DNA of 64,000 bases from Papio anubis (lineage: Eukaryota; Chordata; Mammalia; Primates; Cercopithecidae). Position numbers and translations under genes: made by a program. The notes beneath the pieces were generated by a model. The model worked only from the letters and a program-made list of their open reading frames with translations, was not told the DNA's origin and made no database searches. Position 1 is the stretch's first letter. Each line of letters begins with the position of its first letter. Shown here in pieces: positions 57,201-64,000 of this stretch. Where the stretch lies: assembly GCF_008728515.1 (NCBI RefSeq), contig NC_044995.1:38093542-38157541 (forward strand), read 5' to 3'.

Positions 57201-60200
57201 GCTAATTTTTGTATTTTTAGTAGAGATAGGGTTTCACCATGTTCCCCAGGTTGGTCTCGAACTCCTGGCCTCAGTGATCTGCCCACCTCAGTCGCCCAAA
57301 GTGCTGGGATTACAGGCGTGAGCCACAGTACCCGGGCAGATCTTCCTCAGTTTTATCTTTTCCTACACAGCTCCCCAGATGAGGAAACAGGAGCTCCCTG
57401 CTGGCTCCTCCGTCAAGCAGAGAAGGAGCCAGCTCCCCTTCCTCCTTCCCAGGTGAGCCTGTCCTGTGGCCTCGTGGATGTAGAAGCACCGCTGCCTCCC
57501 TTAAAGTTCCGGCTCTGTGTCTCCCTTCATTGTCCCCAGTTGCTCACTCATGGTCTACAGGGGCTGGAGGGAAGATACCCAAAGGGCAAGGGTGGAGTTC
57601 TCTCAAGGCTACAAGAAAGGAGCAGGTTTGGGTTTGCTTTTTTCCTGAGACCTCATTCCTCCCTTATCTTTATTGCTGCTTTGTTCTTGTATCCGGTTTA
57701 CAGAACTCAGTTGGGAGGTTTGTTCCCCAGTTTGCAAAATCCAGGAAGACAGTGGCAAGAAAAGGAGAGACAAAGGATGAGGACCTCAGGAGTGGGGCCT
57801 TTAGCCTGGTAAGGCTCTAAAATCAGCCAGGCTGAGCCCAGCGCACGTGCGGCCTCCTGGCCCAGCCTCGGCAGCCCCATTTCACCCTGGAGTTCTTTGG
57901 CAATGGTGAGGCCTGCACCTCTCTTCCACCCGCCGTTTTCAGTACATTGTGCTATGGATATATGTTGAGTATGCAACAATTTTTTTTTTTTTTTTCCTTT
58001 TTTTTCTTGAGACAGAGTTTTACTCTTGTCACCCAGGCTAGAGTGCAATGGCACCATCTTGGCTCACTGCAACCTTCGCCCCACCAGGTTCAAGCAGTTC
58101 TCCCGCCTCAGCCTCCTGAGTAGCTGGGATAACAGGCGCCTGCCACCACGCCCAGTTAATTTTTGTATTTTTAGTAGAGACGGGGTTTCACCATGTTGGC
58201 CAGCCTGGTCTTGAACTCCTCACCTCAGGTGATCTGCCCGCCTCAGCCGCCCAAAGTGCTGGGATTACAGGTGTGAGCCACCACGCCTGTCCTTACCACA
58301 ATTTTTTAAAAAACAAAAAACAGTACAGAGTGAAGTTCTGGTGTTCTCTGTTCTAGCTTCCCCGAGTGGTAACACCGTGCATAACTGTAGTCCATCATCA
58401 AAACTAGGCAATTGGCCAGGTGCAGTGGCTCGTGCCTGTGATCCCAACACTTTGGGAGACTTCCCTTGACCAGCCTGAGCAACATAGGAAGACTCTATCT
58501 CTACAATAATTTTTTTTTTCTTTTCTTTTTGAGATGGAGTCTTGCTTATCACCCAGGCTGGAGTGCAGTGGTGCGATCTTGGCTCACTGCAGCCTCCACC
58601 TCCTGGATTCAAGCGATTCTCCTGCCTCACCCTCCCCAGTAGCTGGGACTACAGGTGCACACCACCACACCTGGCTTATTTTATTTTATTTTTTTTTGAG
58701 ACAGAGTCTCGCTCAGTCACCCAGGCTGGTGTGCAGTGGCCAGATCTCCGCTCACTGCAAGCTCCGCCTCCCTGGTTCACGCCATTCTCCTGCCTCAGCC
58801 TCCCGAGTAGCTGGGACTACAGGCGCCCGCCACCTCGCCCGGCTAGTTTTTTGTATTTTTTAGTAGAGACGGGGTTTCACCGGGTTAGCCAGGATGGTCT
58901 CGATCTCCTGACCTTGTGATCCGCCCGTCTCGGCCTCCCAAAGTGCTGGGATTACAGGCTTGAGCCACCGCGCCCGGCCAATTTTTGTAGTTTTATTAGA
59001 CATGGGGTTTCACCCTGTTGGCCAGGCTGGTCTCGAACTCCTGACTTCAAACAATCCGCCTGCCTCGGCCTCTCAAAGTGCTGGGATTACAGGCATGAGC
59101 CACTGCATCCAGCCTACAATAGTTGTTTTAAAACTTGGCCAGGTGCAGTGGCTCCCACCTGTAATCCCAGCACTTTGGGAGGCCGAGGCAGGAGGATCAC
59201 TTGAACCCAGGCATTCCAGACCAGCCTGGGCAACATGGCACAACCCCATCTGTATAAAAAAACACAAAATTTATCCAGGTGTGGTGTGTACCTATAGTCC
59301 CAGCTACTTGGGAGGCTGAGGTGGGGGGCTCACCCTAACCTAGGAAGGTCAAAGCTACAGTGAGCCGTGATCACACCACTGCACTCCAGCCTGGATGAAA
59401 GAGTGAGACCCTGTCTCAAAATTATGAAAAATAAATAATAAAAATAATAATAGCGGCTGGGCAGGGTGGCTCACGCCTGTAATCCCAGCACTTTGGGAGG
59501 CTGAGGCAGGCAGATCACCTGAGGTCAGTAGTTCGAGACCAGCCTGACCAACAGGGAGAAACTCTGTCTCTACTAAGTATACAAAATTAGCCGGGCATGG
59601 TGGCGCATGCCTGTAATCCCAGCTACTCAAGAGGCTGAGGCAGGAGAATCGCTTGAACCCAGGAGGTGGAGGTTGCGGTGAACCGAGATTGTGCCATTGC
59701 ACTCCAGTCTGGGCAACAAGAGTGAAACTCTGTCTAAAAATAATAATAAACAGGAAATTAACATTGGTGTGGTCTGAATGCCACCTTGATTTTCATATCC
59801 CTGATCTTGTTGAGTGTCTGGTGCTGGCAGAGAGAAGAGCTTGATGGAAGGAGAGGTTTCTGTGCTTCCAGATCCCCCTCCAGTCGCTGGCCCTGGTACT
59901 GATGCCTATTTCCATGCATGATGGCCAGTGCCAACATCTGAGTCTTTGAACAGGGCAGTCACAACTATTAGATTGGTGCAAAAGTAAGTGCGGTTTTTGC
60001 CATTAATTTTTTTGTGTATGTGAGACAGAGTCTCACTCTGTCACCCAGGCTGGAGTGCAGCCCTATCTCGGCTCATTGCAACCTCTGCCTCCCGGGTTCA
60101 AATGATTCTCCTGCCTCAGCCTCCTGAGTAGCTGGGACTACAGTCACTTGCCACCATGCCTGGCTAATTTTTGTATTTGTTTAGTAGAGATGGGGTTTCA

Positions 60201-61694
60201 CCATTTTGGCCAGGCTGATCTTGAACTCCTGACCTCAAGTGATCCGCCCACCTCGGCCTCCCGAAGTGTTGGGATTACAGGCGTGAGCCACTGCGCCTGG
60301 CCAGTGTTTGCCATTAAAAGTAATGACAAAACCCGCAATTACTTTTACACCAAACTAATAGAAAACTCTTTGGAGAACTTGGTTATCAAAGGCCCCGGGG
60401 CTGAGTCTTTTTCTGTCCACAGGAAACCCTCGCAGAGTCCAGCGCCCAGAGTCCAGGATGCCAGCCGCTAGTGGAGACCCTGGGGCTCCCCTTCCAGGAG
60501 GCCACGGAGCCGGGGGACCCAACGCAGGCAGACAGTGCCCACCCTGAGCAGAGCAGCCAGAGCCCTGTGCAGGCTGTGCCCAGCAGTGGAGATTCTCAGT
60601 CTGATGACCCTCCAGCCAGGGGGACAGGGTTGTCCTCCTCACAGAGGGCCAGCCAAGACCACCTGTCAGAACAAGGGGCTGAAGACAGCAGGCCTGAGAC
60701 AGATGGGGTTCCAGGTGATCGTGGCCAAAAGGAACACCTACCAAGCAGTGATTCTGAAGGGGAGAAGCCAGACAGAGGAGCCCCCAAGGAGGGAGGGGCC
60801 CAAAGGACAGCAGGGGCTGGCCTGCCTGGAGGGCCCCAGGAGGAGGGAGACAGTATCCCCTGTACCCCAGCATCAGCTCCTACCTTGGGCCCTGCTCTGG
60901 GACTGGGCCCTGCCTCTTGGTGCCTGGAACCCGGGTCTGTGGCCCAGGGCTCTCCTGACCCCCAGCAGACCCCCAGCAGGATGGGCAGGGAAGGGGAAGG
61001 GACTCATAGCAGCCTGGGATGCTCCTCCCTCGGGATGATTGTCATTGCAGACCTGAGCACAGACCCTGCTGAGCTGGAAGAGAGGGCTCTGGAGGTGGCT
61101 GGGCCCGATGGGCAGGCCAGCGCCATGTCACCTGCCTCTCCCAAGAGGAAGGCCGCTGATGGAGGCTACAGGAGGGCCCTGCCAGGCTGCACCCCACTCA
61201 CTGGGGAAACCGCAGGAGAAACGGGGGAGGCAGGGCAGGATGACCAGCCCCCTGGCGATGTCCCAGTGGGCCCGACAGCCTCCCTGGCTCTGGCACCCGG
61301 GAGTGGAGAGTCCATGATGGGCGCTGGAGATTCCAACCATGCAGCCATGGACACAGGTCCATGTGTCGATCAAAAGCAGGAGCCAGGCCCTACTCCAGAG
61401 GCAGCCGAGTCAGGTGGCCAGGACCTCGAACAAGACCTTGAGGGGCTCCGTGTGTCCCCGCAAGCTTCTGTTCTGCCAGAACATAGAGAAGCAGCAGACA
61501 GCCCTCTCCAGGAGCCTGGGTCCCAGCAGGGCATAGACACCACCTCAGACCTGGCAGGGCAGCAAGACCACCTGCCTCATTCTGCGGACCAGGCCGCCTG
61601 GGCAGACTCTTCAGCTGTGGAACTCGACTTCCTGCTGGACAGCCAGATACAGGATGCCCTGGACGCTTCTGACTTCGAAGCCCCGCCTGAGCAG
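45300..61694 (+). CDS. BRME1: BRME1 (C19orf57), meiotic break-repair recombinase recruitment factor, 5' five coding exons
   Basis: Vertebrate meiotic protein known to stabilise HSF2BP (MEILB2)-BRCA2 and promote RAD51/DMC1 loading at meiotic double-strand breaks. Coding exons: 45300-45330 (exon itself from 45289), 54707-54881, 57371-57452, 57704-57808 and 60423-61694. All have AG/GT borders and are in phase, giving 555 codons without a stop. The N-terminus MTKRKKLRTSG is basic. Residues 11-68 (GDGLCPP...AVCR) and 97-131 (SVGRFVPQFAKSRKTVARK) are the recognisable conserved segments. The 424-codon last visible exon is low-complexity, rich in Gly, Pro, Glu, Gln and Ser, with a more ordered LDFLLDSQIQDALDASDFEAPPEQ near its end. 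The C-terminal exons, which in the family carry the HSF2BP-binding part, are outside the window. Intron 1 is 9.4 kb and full of Alus. Confidence 0.92.
45454..45755 (+). mobile_element. AluS-like (sense)
   Basis: Complete. Confidence 0.85.
45780..46085 (+). mobile_element. AluJ-like (sense)
   Basis: Complete, GAAAGAAAG tail. Confidence 0.83.
46265..46425 (-). repeat. MIR-like relic
   Basis: CTGTGCCTCAGTTTCCCC, AATTGGGGATAATAA. Confidence 0.7.
46430..46945 (+). mobile_element. MER20-like hAT relic split by an Alu
   Basis: Fragments 46430-46492 (ATTTTGACCCCCAGGGG, TTGGCAATGTTTGGAGA) and 46775-46945 (GACATCTAGTGGGTGGAGGC, CAGGGATGCTGCTCAAATAT) match the non-autonomous hAT family MER20 as I remember it. 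An antisense Alu lies between them. Confidence 0.7.
46493..46773 (-). mobile_element. AluS-like inside the MER20-like relic (antisense)
   Basis: Complete apart from a missing poly-T. Confidence 0.82.
47034..47362 (-). mobile_element. AluY-like (antisense), (ATTT)n tail
   Basis: Complete; flanked by CTTCCAGACTTT on both sides. Confidence 0.87.
47385..47540 (+). repeat. Old L1 3'-end-like fragment
   Basis: TATTTTGAAGTAATCTGGG, ACAGAAAAGTTGCAAAAAT and CCCTAATGTTGACATC resemble mammalian L1 3' sequence. Confidence 0.5.
47557..47854 (-). mobile_element. AluS-like (antisense)
   Basis: Complete. Confidence 0.84.
47855..48160 (-). mobile_element. Alu (antisense)
   Basis: Complete. Confidence 0.84.
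48201..48509 (-). mobile_element. AluS-like (antisense)
   Basis: Complete with small deletion at CCCAAAGATTACAGG. Confidence 0.84.
48657..48960 (+). mobile_element. Diverged Alu arms (sense)
   Basis: Two consecutive right-arm-like units, 48657-48785 and 48786-48960. Confidence 0.65.
48963..49250 (+). mobile_element. Alu (sense)
   Basis: Complete with a right-arm deletion at GGAGAGCTGAG. Confidence 0.83.
49251..49931 (+). other. BRME1 intron 1, unique stretch
   Basis: No exon or repeat recognised. Confidence 0.4.
49932..50220 (-). mobile_element. AluS-like (antisense)
   Basis: Complete, short T tail. Confidence 0.84.
50490..50795 (+). mobile_element. Alu (sense)
   Basis: Complete, GAAGAAGAA tail. 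Confidence 0.84.
50986..51280 (-). mobile_element. AluS-like (antisense)
   Basis: Complete; GGATAGTGTT(A) repeated on both sides as target duplication. Confidence 0.86.
51301..51592 (-). mobile_element. AluJ-like (antisense)
   Basis: Complete, diverged. Confidence 0.8.
51797..52615 (-). mobile_element. Alu array with a cercopithecid-type AluY insert
   Basis: Alu fragment 51797-52012, young monkey-type AluY 52041-52340, AluJ-like 52351-52615. AATTGTCTTTTT flanks the AluY on both sides. Confidence 0.85.
52893..53198 (+). mobile_element. AluJ-like (sense) with an inverted repeat
   Basis: Left arm contains GGTCGCGAACTCT (52951-52963) and its exact reverse complement (52971-52983). Confidence 0.85.
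53199..53575. repeat. AT-rich microsatellite region
   Basis: Runs of (AT)n, ATATAAATAT and TATAATATA, interrupted at 53,280-53,340 by non-repetitive sequence. Confidence 0.85.
53576..53866 (-). mobile_element. Alu (antisense)
   Basis: Complete body, head truncated at CACCGTG. Confidence 0.83.
54095..54250 (+). repeat. L2-like fragment
   Basis: TATTTATTGAGCACCAACAG and GGATGCTCTTACAGGCAC. Confidence 0.5.
55076..55375 (+). mobile_element. AluS-like in BRME1 intron 2 (sense)
   Basis: Complete. Confidence 0.85.
55560..55712 (+). mobile_element. Alu left arm (sense)
   Basis: Truncated after the left arm. Confidence 0.75.
55742..56029 (-). mobile_element. AluS-like (antisense)
   Basis: Complete. 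Confidence 0.85.
56082..56380 (-). mobile_element. AluY-like (antisense)
   Basis: Nearly intact; GACACTATGTTTCTT occurs on both sides as a 15-bp target duplication, so a recent insertion. Confidence 0.9.
56650..56944 (-). mobile_element. AluJ-like (antisense)
   Basis: Complete, diverged. Confidence 0.82.
57040..57335 (-). mobile_element. AluS-like (antisense)
   Basis: (GTTT)n tail; ends 35 bp before the BRME1 exon at 57371. AGATC-C-CCTCAGTTT flanks repeat on both sides. Confidence 0.85.
57979..58292 (-). mobile_element. AluS-like (antisense)
   Basis: Complete. Confidence 0.85.
58412..59115 (-). mobile_element. Alu cluster with a cercopithecid-type AluY insert
   Basis: A sense left-arm fragment (58412-58510) precedes an antisense host Alu (58511-58683 and 58980-59115) split by a young monkey-type AluY (58684-58979). 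Confidence 0.84.
59138..59440 (+). mobile_element. AluJ-like (sense)
   Basis: Complete. Confidence 0.83.
59457..59752 (+). mobile_element. AluS-like (sense)
   Basis: Complete, AATAATAATAA tail. Confidence 0.85.
59968..60358 (+). mobile_element. MADE1 (mariner-type MITE) split by an Alu
   Basis: The left half (59968-60006) begins TTAGATTGGTGCAAAAGTAA. The right half (60308-60358) ends in the complementary ACTTTTACACCAAACTAA. TA dinucleotides flank both ends, as expected for a mariner insertion. An antisense Alu (60008-60303) sits in the central palindrome, with a target duplication around TTTGCCATTA. Intact MADE1 palindromes are the source of miR-548 hairpins; this one is interrupted. Confidence 0.9.
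60008..60303 (-). mobile_element. AluS-like inserted in MADE1 (antisense)
   Basis: Complete. Confidence 0.86.
60423..61694 (+). CDS. BRME1: BRME1 large exon
   Basis: Starts ETLAESSAQSPG after a CCACAG acceptor and ends before GTAAGA. The frame stays open about 234 bp into the following intron (to 61928), which would add about 77 unrelated residues if the intron were retained. A split MADE1 element ends 64 bp upstream of this exon. Confidence 0.93.
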
Positions 61695-62640
61695 GTAAGA
61701 GCTGCCCCGAGTGACAGACATACCTGCCCAGGGCAGGCACCTAACCTCCACAAGCCCTCTCCTCATGTGGCACAGCGGTGGAGGGGGAGCTGGGGCTCAG
61801 GGCGTAACATTTACACAGCCAACGACTCTAGGAGTCCGAGTTGCAGCTCTATTGGATGTGGAGTCGGTGGTTTTCCAGAAAGTATAGACCTGCCTTTCGG
61901 TGGTTGTCTACATATCCAGGGATGGTGACACACAGCTGCTTTCTCAGCCAGGCCTCCCACATTGAACTGGAGTCCCCAGGAGTGACAGCCCCTGTCAGCT
62001 TCTGCTTCGGTGCCTGACCCTGGCTGTGGGGTCCCGGGGCATGTATTTAGGGCGGTGGACACAGTGGGGTGATGGAGAGAAGCTGGGCCTGGGGAGGGGG
62101 CTTCACTCCCAAGCTGCAAAAGAGCCCTTGCCCATCTCCTTAGGGTCCTCTGGGGGTCCTGATATGATTCTTTCCCAAACATACATAAGTCATTTTGTTT
62201 TTCTGCCGGAACTTGTAAGGGCTTTGCCTCCTTCAGGGATCTGCCTGCCCCACCAGCTGCCCAGATGTGGCCTCCTCTGGCTCCAGAGCTGGTGCCAGCT
62301 GTTGGCATTCGTTCTCCTGTCTGGGCAGGTGGCAGCCTTGCTTCAGCCCTGCCCCCCAGGGGAAGAGTGACCTCCCCAGCTGTTGGCACACCTGAGCCTG
62401 GGCTGAGGGTGTCACAGTCACACCCTGGGAGGCAGGCGGTTCTCTGTCCACACACTGGGTGTAGCAGCGAAGACTCTGGAAGAGTTCATGCACCTGTTGG
62501 AGGTGAGGCAGGCAGGAGGGGAGGAGGCCAGGCTGGCACCCAGGTCATGCCCCAGCTGCCGCATCCTGGAACACAGAGCCAAATTTGCCTTTCAAATGTC
62601 AGCCTCTGTTTCTTTGCTGTCCCTGTGTTGAGATGTAAAA
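61695..62640 (+). other. BRME1 intron, unique part
   Basis: No further BRME1 exon or repeat was recognised in this stretch. Confidence 0.5.
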
Positions 62641-62663
62641 AAAAAAAAAAAAAAAAAATTCAT

Positions 62664-63348
62664 GGCCAGGCACAGTGGCTCCCACCTGTAATCCCAGCAC
62701 TGGGAGACCGAGGCAGGAGGATCACGCGATGTCAGGAGTTCAGGACCAGCGTGGCCAACGTGGTGAAGCCCCATCTCTACCAAAGTACAAAAATTAGCTG
62801 GGCGTTGTGGCATGTGCCTCTAATCCCAGCTACTCTGGAGGAAAGAAAAAATTGGCCGGGCGCGGTGGCTCAAGCCTGTAATCCCAGCACTTTGGGAGGC
62901 CGAGACGGGCAGATCACAAGGTCAGGAGATCAAGACCATCCTGGCTAACACGGTGAAACCCCGTCTCTACTAAAAAATACAAAAAAACTAGCCGGGCAAG
63001 GTGGCGGGCTAAAATAAAATACAAAAAAAACTGTAGTCCCAGCTACTCGGGAGGCTGAGGCAGGAGAATGGCGTAAACCCGGGAGGCGGAGCTTGCAGTG
63101 AGCTGAGATCTGGCCACCGCACTCCAGCCTGGGCGACAGAGAGAGACTCCGTCTCAAAAAAAAAAAAAAAAAAAAAGAAAAGAAAATTAGCCAGGCAGGG
63201 GGATGCATGGCTGCAATCACCAGCTACTTGGGAGGCTGAGGCAGGAGAATCATTTGAGCCCGGGAGGTTGAGGTTGCAGTGAGCCGAGATTACGCTACTG
63301 CACTTCAGTGTGGGTGCTGGAGACCCTGTCTCAAAAAAAAAAAAAAAA
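62664..63348 (+). mobile_element. Alu host (sense) split by a monkey-type AluY
   Basis: Host 62664-62845 and 63180-63348; insert 62853-63177 carries GGCTCAAGCCTG and has an unusual 22-bp A/T-rich insertion near 63,010. Confidence 0.83.
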
Positions 63349-64000
63349 TTGGTGAGTCACAGTGCAGTTCAGTGGTAGAGGCTGAACACGAGCGTGTGGG
63401 AAAGGCAGGAGTTCTGTTGCTGGGCGCAGCTGAAATTTTATGAGAGCCTCATGCCTTGCAAAATGCAAATCCCTCACTTAAGAGCCGCCTCCATTGCCTC
63501 CAGTCTGTGTTCTCGTGGGTGGTGGCTTGGAGAGAAGGCTGGGAAATGGTTAAGGTGTTTGGGGTCAGGTGCACCTAAGTGGCATCCAGCAGGTGAAGCC
63601 CCTAACCCTCCTAAATGGGCTGCCAAACTGCGAGCTTGGAAAAAGACCCTGAAATCCAGACTCGGGGGGACCCAGACGGACAGCTGGCTGGTCAGACCTG
63701 ACCAGCACCGGCAGCCTTTCCCCCGCCAGGGGAGGAGGCACCGCCCTGACAGCACTGCCAAGGCCTGGGCGTGTTTGGTTTTGACACGAGGCGTTCCCTA
63801 GCAAGTCAAGGCGACCCAGGCAAGGAACACATTCCCGTGGGAAGGTTCCGGGTGGCTCCTGGCAGGAAGGCCAAGGCCCATGTCTCCCGGCATGGGCAGG
63901 GGCACGGGAAATAGCAAAGATGGATCGAGAGGGCCGTCTCAGCACCTCGTCCTGACCTCACCATGGTCACGCACTGTGCTAGAGGAGGAGACTCAGAGGT
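63349..64000 (+). other. BRME1 intron to window edge
   Basis: Unique-looking GC-moderate sequence without a recognisable exon of BRME1. The expected C-terminal coding sequence was looked for and not found. Confidence 0.5.

Noticed and set aside
61695..61928. Extension of BRME1 exon 5 to a stop at 61928
   Set aside because: A good GTAAGA donor ends the exon at 61694 and the extension does not match the remembered protein; it is intronic read-through.

Overview
The window is primate genomic DNA, most likely from an Old World monkey. It has intron-split vertebrate genes, CpG-island promoters and very many Alu repeats. Several young AluY copies share diagnostic changes typical of cercopithecid AluY lineages, such as a 3' end reading CTTGAGCCACCGCGCC on the insert-antisense strand and the CCACCTCGCCCGGCTAG variant. 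Gene content and order match the region around human 19p13.12, seen in reverse orientation. I found no prokaryotic-style system, CRISPR array or non-coding RNA gene.

Layout: (1) 1-1,000 is a CpG island holding the first coding exon of DCAF15 on the minus strand, transcribed out of the left edge. (2) 12,600-19,060 holds PODNL1 on the plus strand, with ten coding exons and 574 codons. (3) 19,655-43,800 holds CC2D1A on the minus strand, with 29 coding exons. All splice junctions were placed by eye and the joined frame is open for 951 codons. PODNL1 and CC2D1A converge tail to tail, with polyadenylation signals about 630 bp apart. (4) 43,400-44,100 is a CpG-rich bidirectional promoter with ZNF143-like and NRF1-like sites. 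It serves CC2D1A leftward and BRME1 (C19orf57) rightward. (5) 45,289-64,000 holds five coding exons of BRME1 (555 codons). Its C-terminal exons lie beyond the right edge.

The rest is intronic or intergenic and dominated by Alus, often nested inside one another. There are also MIR/L2-like relics, one MER20-like hAT relic split by an Alu, one MADE1 mariner MITE split by an Alu, two intronic minisatellites and several simple repeats. The genes are not a functional pathway. DCAF15 is a ubiquitin-ligase receptor, PODNL1 a secreted leucine-rich-repeat protein, CC2D1A a C2/DM14 signalling and ESCRT-linked protein, and BRME1 a meiotic recombination factor.

The observations most worth a second look are small-scale: a perfect 13-bp inverted repeat inside an Alu that looks like a template-switch scar, an in-frame stop-free 87-nt intron in CC2D1A, a NAGNAG acceptor, an upstream PODNL1 start that reads ACG, and indel-rich AluY copies that suggest local assembly errors.
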